A stretch of DNA of 28,483 nucleotides. Origin: Candidatus Njordarchaeum guaymasense. Lineage in GTDB: Archaea > Asgardarchaeota > Njordarchaeia > Njordarchaeales > Njordarchaeaceae. The position numbers and the translations under genes are program-made. The stretch covers positions 1-28,483 of the forward strand of contig JAUQYT010000122.1 in the NCBI GenBank assembly GCA_030587605.1. Reading direction: 5' to 3'. Below the pieces are notes generated by a model. It had not been told where the DNA came from, did not search any database, and saw only the letters and a list, made by a program, of their open reading frames with translations. Positions 23,473 through 28,483 of this stretch are shown piece by piece (position 1 is the first letter of the stretch; every line of letters starts with the position of its first letter).

Positions 23473-24252
23473 ATGAGTGGTGGACGTGTCTGGAAACAAA
23501 TCGAAGACACTCTAAGTAGAGATCACGTGATGCACCTATCACTAATAGACCCTGACCCATTTATGCTGACCCCTGAGAGAGCTGGAAAGATAGCTAAGGC
23601 AGCCTCGGATGCTGGGACAGATGGGATAATGGTTGGGGGATCCACTGCATTTGGGATACTTGATGAGACCGTAGAGCAGATCAAGTCCAAGACAAGCATA
23701 CCGGTGATACTGTTTCCCGGGAATGTGAATGGATTAACCAAGTACGCTGACGCTGTTTTTTTCATGAGTATGCTCAACTCAGTCAACCCTTACTGGATAA
23801 TAGGGGCACAAATGCTCTCGGCACCAGCCACTAAGATGCTTGGGCTTGAAACAATTTCGATGGCTTACCTCGTGGTTGAGCCTGGGGGCTCTGCCGGATG
23901 GGTTGGGGAAGCCCATCTCATACCTCGAGACAAGCATAAAATAGCTGCAGCTTATGCCTTAGTGGCTGAAACAATTGGCTATAAACTCGTATACTTTGAG
24001 GCTGGCAGCGGGGCCAGCATGTCAGTTCCGCCAGAGATGGTTAAGTTGGTGTCGAGCACGGTCAAGATACCCGTTGTGGTTGGTGGGGGTATAGTTACGC
24101 CAGAGCAGGCGGTCGATATAGTGAGAGCAGGTGCGAAGATCATAGTTCAAGGCAACATCATAGAGAAGACCGTGCTGACTGATGGTGGGAAACTGCTAAA
24201 GACAACGATAACGCAAGTGAAGCAGGAAGCAAGAAAAGGAAAACCGCGCTGA
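23473..24252 (+). CDS. Geranylgeranylglyceryl phosphate synthase
   Basis: This enzyme makes the first ether bond of archaeal membrane lipids, joining geranylgeranyl diphosphate to sn-glycerol-1-phosphate. The 259-residue TIM barrel shows HLSLIDPDPF (22-31), DGIMVGGSTAFG (50-61), LFPGNVNGL (80-88), YWIIGAQMLSAP (107-118), VYFEAGSGAS (about 168-177) and the phosphate-binding VVVGGGIVTPEQA (about 195-207). These are the family's glycerol-phosphate and Mg-diphosphate contact regions. The ribosome site is weak. It is strong evidence that the source is an archaeon. The gene is convergent with the PAC2-family gene. Confidence 0.94.
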   Translation: MSGGRVWKQIEDTLSRDHVMHLSLIDPDPFMLTPERAGKIAKAASDAGTDGIMVGGSTAFGILDETVEQIKSKTSIPVILFPGNVNGLTKYADAVFFMSMLNSVNPYWIIGAQMLSAPATKMLGLETISMAYLVVEPGGSAGWVGEAHLIPRDKHKIAAAYALVAETIGYKLVYFEAGSGASMSVPPEMVKLVSSTVKIPVVVGGGIVTPEQAVDIVRAGAKIIVQGNIIEKTVLTDGGKLLKTTITQVKQEARKGKPR

Positions 24253-24267
24253 TGTGTAACGCGCGGT
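24243..24267 (+). terminator. Stem-loop spanning the GGGP synthase stop codon
   Basis: ACCGCG (24243-24248) can pair with CGCGGT (24262-24267), with the TGA stop in the loop. It lies in the 37-nt gap between convergent genes and is followed by GGGTTTTAG but no long T-run. A role in ending transcription is possible but unproven. Confidence 0.3.
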
Positions 24268-24289
24268 GCTGCCCAACTTTGCATGGGTT

Positions 24290-25087
24290 TTAGCTTATGT
24301 ATTCAGTTTCTGAACCACTTTTCTTCTGGCCTTTGACGCCGTAGACTTCAAGTAGTTTCTCAATTGCCGACGATAACTTGGTGGCGTCTACCTTTAGGTT
24401 GAAGCATGAGTTAAGGATATCAATGAATGCTTTCGAAGCACTTGGGTCCGTGGGAAGCGCTTGGCATGCCTCAGCCAGCAATATGCAACCAGGGATTCCG
24501 TAGAGCCTCTCTGCCAAGCACGGGATGATGCCATTCATTCCAACTATTGTTCCTTCGGTCAACATGTGTGCGCCGTGTTTTACGAAGAAGTTTATCAAAG
24601 ACTTGGATGTTGCAGCGACATACACTTTCGGGTTTAAGCTTATCGTGGGGATTGGTGAGGCCGCAAGCGAAATCACCAATCTTACACCTAAGTCCTTTAG
24701 TCTCTCCGCGATAAAATGTGAAAACGCGTTTATTCCATCCCCATTCGCTGGTTGACCGTCGCCTGTAATGAATACTAGATCTCGCTGCTTTCCCTTCGAG
24801 AGGTATGAGTGGATCTTGAGGGCGCTCATGTAACCGTTGTCATCGACCTTCACATGGGGCGATAGGTCGTAGAAGTAGAATTCATGCATTTTCTCGGCCT
24901 TGAGTGCTTCTACCATGTGATCGGTTGCAGCCTTTCCGCACATTGCGACACCAGGCATACCCTGTATGCAGATTGGCTTCTTTAGTTCCGATGGCTTGTG
25001 AATTGCGCCTTCTTTATCGACGGTTATGACCTTGAAATCAGTTGAGTAATAGCCCCCTGTTCCCATGTCTATTCTCACTTCGCTCAT
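24290..25087 (-). CDS. PAC2-family protein (proteasome assembly chaperone-like)
   Basis: A 265-residue protein of the PAC2/PbaB family, whose members include archaeal proteasome-assembly chaperones. Conserved features are CIQGMPGVAMCGKAATDHMV (40-59), FYDLSPHVKVDDNGYMS (72-88), DLVFITGDGQPANGDGINAF (102-121) and LGVRLVISLAASP (about 132-144). The C-terminal third has a VGMNGIIPCLAE segment near 183-194 and an ATP-grasp-unlike helical tail ending in a polar stretch. The ATG lacks a Shine-Dalgarno motif, so translation may be from a short leader. It is about 4 kb from psmB in the window, and a proteasome role is inferred from the family only. Confidence 0.85.
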   Translation of the reverse strand: MSEVRIDMGTGGYYSTDFKVITVDKEGAIHKPSELKKPICIQGMPGVAMCGKAATDHMVEALKAEKMHEFYFYDLSPHVKVDDNGYMSALKIHSYLSKGKQRDLVFITGDGQPANGDGINAFSHFIAERLKDLGVRLVISLAASPIPTISLNPKVYVAATSKSLINFFVKHGAHMLTEGTIVGMNGIIPCLAERLYGIPGCILLAEACQALPTDPSASKAFIDILNSCFNLKVDATKLSSAIEKLLEVYGVKGQKKSGSETEYIS

Positions 25088-25200
25088 TCTGCACTATGTG
25101 AGATTAACGTAGTAATGCTTTTCTCACTTTCGATCTATCATAGTTGTGTAACTTGTCCCTGGACATTACGATGCTAGCTACTAGAGGAGTTTGACAGCAA

Positions 25201-25812
25201 ATGACTAGAACCAGCGTATTTATCGCGTTGGATGGAGTTGATGGGGCAGGTAACTCGACTCACTCTAGGCTCCTAGCAAAATGGATACATGAGACATTCG
25301 GACTAGAAGTGATGTTGACCAAGGAGCCTACAGGCAAACCTGTCGGCCGACTGATAAGAAGGTATCTGAGAGCGCCGAAGGGTTCAACCCCTAGTGCAAC
25401 GGACGCTCTTCTGTTTGCTGCTGACAGGATTGAGCACACTGAGAAAGTTCTTAAACCCGCATTAGAAAGTGGCGTAGTGGTCGTATCAGACAGATATCTC
25501 GAATCCTCGATAGCTTACCAATCTGCGCAAGGCTTGCCTCTTGACTGGTTGCTCTCGATCAATAGATATGCTATGAAGCCATCCCTGAACATAATCTTAG
25601 ACATAAGTCCAGAAAGGAGTCTAGCTCGAAAGACCCAGTTACTGGACAAGTTTGAGGAAGTTGTTTTTCTTAGAAATGTGCGCAGAGTCTTCCTTGACAG
25701 AGCGAAAGCTGGGGACTATCCAATTGTGGACACAAGCGGGTCTGTTGATGAAACCCAGAACAAGATCAGGAATATTGTCGGCTCATTCCTCCGCAGGTGT
25801 GTTCCTAAGTAA
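25201..25812 (+). CDS. tmk: Thymidylate kinase homologue with altered P-loop
   Basis: Thymidylate kinase phosphorylates dTMP to dTDP. The 203-residue product has the family outline: FIALDGVDGAGNSTHSRLL (7-25), the TKEPTGKPVGRLIR substrate segment (40-53), LLFAADRIEH (about 70-79), VVSDRYLESSIAYQS (about 95-109; the DRY/S signature) and LDISPERSLAR (about 132-142). The P-loop lysine is replaced: the motif reads G-A-G-N18-S-T, with codon AAC at 25252-25254. This lysine normally contacts ATP phosphates, so activity may be changed or lost. GAGGAG at 25184-25189 is 11 nt before the ATG. Confidence 0.88.
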   Translation: MTRTSVFIALDGVDGAGNSTHSRLLAKWIHETFGLEVMLTKEPTGKPVGRLIRRYLRAPKGSTPSATDALLFAADRIEHTEKVLKPALESGVVVVSDRYLESSIAYQSAQGLPLDWLLSINRYAMKPSLNIILDISPERSLARKTQLLDKFEEVVFLRNVRRVFLDRAKAGDYPIVDTSGSVDETQNKIRNIVGSFLRRCVPK

Positions 25813-25878
25813 AAGCTTGCTCCTGGGATCTTTGCACATCAGTTTCATGATGATTCGAGAGAATGAGACACCCATAAA

Positions 25879-26268
25879 CTAGCCAACCCTTCTTTCTGCC
25901 AGAAGGGGAGCAACCCTCTGGGCAACCCCTTTAGTGACTAGGAAAATCATTCCTAGGTTGGAGTCACTTTTTGCCATTACCGCAAGGATCGCTTCTTCTC
26001 CCGCGCGTCTCAAGATTATGTAACCGGTGTCACCTTGTATGAGAATCTGTTCGAGCCTTCCTCGAGTCAGCTCCCTCGCAGCTCTTTCACTGACACCGAG
26101 TATAGCTGCAGACATTGCTGCTATGACGCCGTCATCCACTCCCTGTGGCATAGCCGTGACTATGGGAAGCCCCTGAATACTAACTAAAGCGCTGGCTTCG
26201 ATGCCAGGCGTGCTGGCTTCCATCGATTTCAACAGCTTTTGAATTGTGTCAATGGAAACGGCCGGCAA
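25879..26268 (-). CDS. Roadblock/LC7 domain protein
   Basis: A 129-residue roadblock/LC7 protein (MglB-like). The first helix (SIDTIQKLLKSMEAS) leads into the signature GIEASALVSIQGLPIVTAMP (22-41), then a long helix DDGVIAAMSAAILGVSERAARELTRG (45-70), paired strands LEQILIQGDTGYIILRRAG (72-90) and a final AILAVMAK...LGMIFLVTKG block. These domains form dimers that regulate small GTPases. The start is TTG 26268, with a GAGGT about 10 nt upstream. No GTPase gene is adjacent, so the partner is unknown. It is separated from tmk by a short gap and is convergent with it. Confidence 0.85.
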   Translation of the reverse strand: MPAVSIDTIQKLLKSMEASTPGIEASALVSIQGLPIVTAMPQGVDDGVIAAMSAAILGVSERAARELTRGRLEQILIQGDTGYIILRRAGEEAILAVMAKSDSNLGMIFLVTKGVAQRVAPLLAERRVG

Positions 26269-26405
26269 ATGCCCATCAACCTCAAACGGTAATCTGCCTT
26301 GGAATCAAATTAGATGTAATTGCTCGAAGGATTCATGCCCCTCAAGTTTCGGGCGGTCTCTCTCATGCGTGCGTTGTACTACCTCGCTGCCTATGGCTTG
26401 TGGGG

Positions 26406-26420
26406 CTGAAAGAGATAAAC
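26406..26420 (+). promoter_or_regulatory. Possible promoter (CTGAAAG plus A/T-rich element)
   Basis: CTGAAAG at 26406-26412 followed by AGATAAAC repeats the BRE-like element found before ftr and the GGGP synthase gene. It lies in the roughly 300-nt gap between the divergent roadblock and methionine aminopeptidase genes, about 155 nt before the latter. It may be an upstream promoter or chance. Confidence 0.3.
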
Positions 26421-26471
26421 CTTTAATATTACGGCTGTTTGAAGCTTGTTATCACATAATTGATCTCAAAC

Positions 26472-26483
26472 CTAATTTATAAA
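26472..26483 (+). promoter_or_regulatory. Putative methionine aminopeptidase promoter
   Basis: CTAATTTATAAA includes a good TATA box. It predicts transcription from about 26508, about 60 nt before the TTG start at 26569, with the GGAGG at 26552-26556 inside the leader. Confidence 0.5.
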
Positions 26484-26568
26484 TGTGATTATCGATTCAA
26501 CTCCAGTAGGAGAATTGACTTGGTGATGACATCAGCCGTATGATCATTGATGGAGGTTCAGCAAAGCT

Positions 26569-27543
26569 TTGAGCAGTGTTAATTCTAGGTTCTTGGAAAC
26601 GGGCAAAGCGAAGAGTGATAAGGGCTACCCTGATAAGCAGAAGGAGAAGGACGAGATACTCGGAAAGTATAGGAAAGCCGCAGCCATAGCTAAAGAGGTC
26701 CGTGAATCGATCAAACCATTAGTGAAGGTAGGAATTCCATTGATCGAACTATGCGATAAGACTGAATCCCTAATAGCAGGGAAGGGTGGTACCTGCGCCT
26801 TTCCGTGCAACGTATCAATAAACAATATTGCAGCCCACTACTCTTCTCCGCCGGATGACAAAACCACTATTCAGGAAAAAGATGTTGTCAAGGTGGACTT
26901 CGGCGTTCACGTAGATGGCTACATAGCGGATACTGCTTTCACAGTAAGTTTCGATCCAACTTACCAAAAACTCATTGAAGCAGCTGAACGCGGGCTCAAA
27001 GTGGCGATAGAGAACATTAAGGCTGGGGCAGACACGAGAAGAATCGGAGCATTGGTCGAAGTCGCGATAAGGGAGATGGGCTATAGACCCATAAAAGAAC
27101 TATCAGGGCATCTTCTCGACCAGTATGAGCTACACGGCCCGAAGACGATCCCGTGCGTTGGCTCCGTTGGAAGCCAGAAACTTGAGGAGGGCGAAATATA
27201 CGCTGTTGAGACCTTTGCTTCAACCGGTTCTGGAAGCGTTCATGATACTCCGTACTGCTATATTTATAGACTAATACCAGTGAGGTCTCCCATACGGTTT
27301 AGAGGCTCAAGACAGATCCTATCAATAGTGCAAGACAAGTACAAGACTCTTCCATTCGCAGTAAGATGGATTGCCAAGCAAGCATCAGCGCTTTCACTGA
27401 AACTTGCCCTAAAGGAACTCACAACATCCGGTTTACTCTTCGAGTACCACGTCCTTTCTGATAAGAAGGAGAGCGTGGTTGCCCAGTCTGAAGAAACCGT
27501 CTTGGTAACGAAAGATGGTCGTGAAGTTCTAACCTCCCAGTGA
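26569..27543 (+). CDS. map: Methionine aminopeptidase, type II
   Basis: This enzyme removes the initiator methionine from nascent proteins. The 324-residue product carries all dimetal ligands: D110 in VKVDFGVHVDG, D121 in ADTAF, H181 in LSGHLLD, E214 in AVETFAS and the final glutamate in QSEETVLVT (308-309). H90 in AAHYSSP is the substrate-binding histidine. The insertion with ALKEL near 285-290 is typical of type II (archaeal/eukaryotic) enzymes. About 28 lysine-rich residues precede the core and are longer than in many archaeal homologues. Start is TTG 26569, with GGAGG 12 nt upstream. tldD follows after 80 nt in the same direction. Confidence 0.95.
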   Translation: MSSVNSRFLETGKAKSDKGYPDKQKEKDEILGKYRKAAAIAKEVRESIKPLVKVGIPLIELCDKTESLIAGKGGTCAFPCNVSINNIAAHYSSPPDDKTTIQEKDVVKVDFGVHVDGYIADTAFTVSFDPTYQKLIEAAERGLKVAIENIKAGADTRRIGALVEVAIREMGYRPIKELSGHLLDQYELHGPKTIPCVGSVGSQKLEEGEIYAVETFASTGSGSVHDTPYCYIYRLIPVRSPIRFRGSRQILSIVQDKYKTLPFAVRWIAKQASALSLKLALKELTTSGLLFEYHVLSDKKESVVAQSEETVLVTKDGREVLTSQ

Positions 27544-27623
27544 CTTAGCCCGTAATTGTTTCTGAACGTTGGACCCGCGGAAGGGAAACAGTATACAGAG
27601 ACCTTACTATCAGGACTCCGTGA

Positions 27624-28483
27624 ATGAGGAGGGGAGAACGCATAGAAATTGATTCGTTTGAGAATGTAGCGCCTGAAGCTATAGATTATGCGCTAGGGAG
27701 AAAAGTCAAATATGCGGATGTTCGCATCCAACTAGAAGAGGGCACTGGATTCGCGACAAGTGGAGGAGCAGTAGAGGAAGGGGCTACTGTCTCACTAACT
27801 GGGATCGGCGTACGAGTCATCGTAGACGGAGCATGGGGATTCTGCTCAACGGATAACTACTTATCAAAGCCTAAAGTGCGGGAAACCGTAGATCGGGCAG
27901 TAAAACTTGCCAGCATAAGCTCGCAGGGAACAGTCTCGCCAGTAAAGATGGCTCCGGTAAAAGCGATTCGTACAAGAGTAGTAGGTGCGAATGGTGATCT
28001 CAATCCAAAAGAAGAATTCACAGTTGAAGACATTCTAGAACCCGCCAAAGACTTCGATCGCCAAGTCAGTTCACTAGGGGATGAAATACAAGCGTCCTCT
28101 CTATCATTCACAGTTGGCAGATTCATTGAAACCTTTGCTAACAGTGAGGGATCACTTATCACCCAAGCATATGGCGGCTTCCTCGGCACAATATACGTTG
28201 TGGCCACAAGTTCAGGGGTAACTGAATACTACCCGTATGATTTCGGAGGCTTAGGAGACTATAGGACATTCCTGAACCACGAACTTCCTATTTTAACTGA
28301 GAGGATAGCTAAGAAGGCATGTCAGCTCACGAAGTCAAGGACACTCCATGAGACTAGGGGCAAGCAAACAGTTGTTATGGATCCTCATTTTACAGCTCTT
28401 TGGGTTCACGAAACAATAGGGCATCCATTAGAGGCCGACAGAGTGCTTGGAGGCAGAGGAGACCCGCAGAATGCTCCCTGGAC
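27624..28483 (+). CDS. tldD: TldD family metalloprotease, partial at the right edge
   Basis: The frame is open to the window end, giving 286 residues of an expected total of about 460. TldD with its partner TldE/PmbA forms a peptide-degrading metalloprotease. Visible features are YADVRIQLEEG near 28-38, GIGVRVIVDGAWGFCSTD near 55-72, VGRFIETFANSEGS near 171-184 and the zinc motif HExxxH in LWVHETIGHPLEADRV (about 256-271), with GGRGDPQNAPW at the edge. ATG 27624 has AGGA 8 nt upstream. The strong GGAGGGG at 27628-27634 lies just inside the frame and would suit a start further in, but no standard start codon occurs there. tldE is not in the window. Confidence 0.92.
   Translation, partial: MRRGERIEIDSFENVAPEAIDYALGRKVKYADVRIQLEEGTGFATSGGAVEEGATVSLTGIGVRVIVDGAWGFCSTDNYLSKPKVRETVDRAVKLASISSQGTVSPVKMAPVKAIRTRVVGANGDLNPKEEFTVEDILEPAKDFDRQVSSLGDEIQASSLSFTVGRFIETFANSEGSLITQAYGGFLGTIYVVATSSGVTEYYPYDFGGLGDYRTFLNHELPILTERIAKKACQLTKSRTLHETRGKQTVVMDPHFTALWVHETIGHPLEADRVLGGRGDPQNAPW

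Noticed and set aside
1..28483. CRISPR arrays, tRNA or rRNA genes
   Set aside because: No regularly spaced direct repeats, cloverleaf patterns or rRNA-like sequence were seen by reading the intergenic regions; a dedicated search was not possible.

Overview
The window reads as a chromosomal piece of an anaerobic archaeon. The evidence is an archaeal-type five-subunit CODH/ACS (cdhA-cdhE), formylmethanofuran:tetrahydromethanopterin formyltransferase, geranylgeranylglyceryl phosphate synthase, a proteasome beta subunit, an archaeal ATP-dependent DNA ligase, type II methionine aminopeptidase, and BRE/TATA-type promoters. No methyl-CoM reductase gene is in view. The gene set and moderate GC content fit a Wood-Ljungdahl-using lineage such as Bathyarchaeia, but that placement is inference. 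TTG starts are frequent, and Shine-Dalgarno motifs sit about 8-12 nt upstream of many starts.

Layout. 1-1600 is a mobile-element patch. It holds a possible TnpB tail at the window edge, a candidate omega (HEARO-like) RNA with its own TATA box, and an IscB/IsrB-family RuvC nuclease without an HNH domain, whose reading frame is cut by one in-frame TAG. 1660-10608 is the carbon-fixation block: ftr, cdhA, cdhB, a 372-nt break with terminator-like and promoter-like sequence, then cdhC, cdhD, cdhE. CdhE carries a tandem copy of its C-terminal corrinoid-associated domain. 10609-11295 is a long intergenic region with structured-RNA-like repeats and one weak small ORF. 11296-15252 is a cobalamin-dependent mutase block: BtuR/CobO adenosyltransferase, mutase large subunit, B12-binding small subunit and MeaB-type GTPase. 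The large subunit's substrate-pocket residues look like isobutyryl-CoA mutase rather than methylmalonyl-CoA mutase.

15296-28483 is mostly housekeeping, with short operons on both strands: a metallophosphoesterase, a URO-D-family (methyltransferase-like) protein, two roadblock/LC7-like proteins, DNA ligase, proteasome beta subunit, a PAC2-family protein, an ECF transporter S component, MoaA, GGGP synthase, a thymidylate kinase homologue with an altered P-loop, methionine aminopeptidase and the N-terminal part of TldD, which runs off the right edge.

The first two metabolic blocks connect through corrinoid chemistry. CdhD/CdhE carry methyl groups on a corrinoid to the acetyl-CoA synthase, and BtuR supplies adenosylcobalamin to the mutase that MeaB protects. 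No tRNA, rRNA or CRISPR array was seen.
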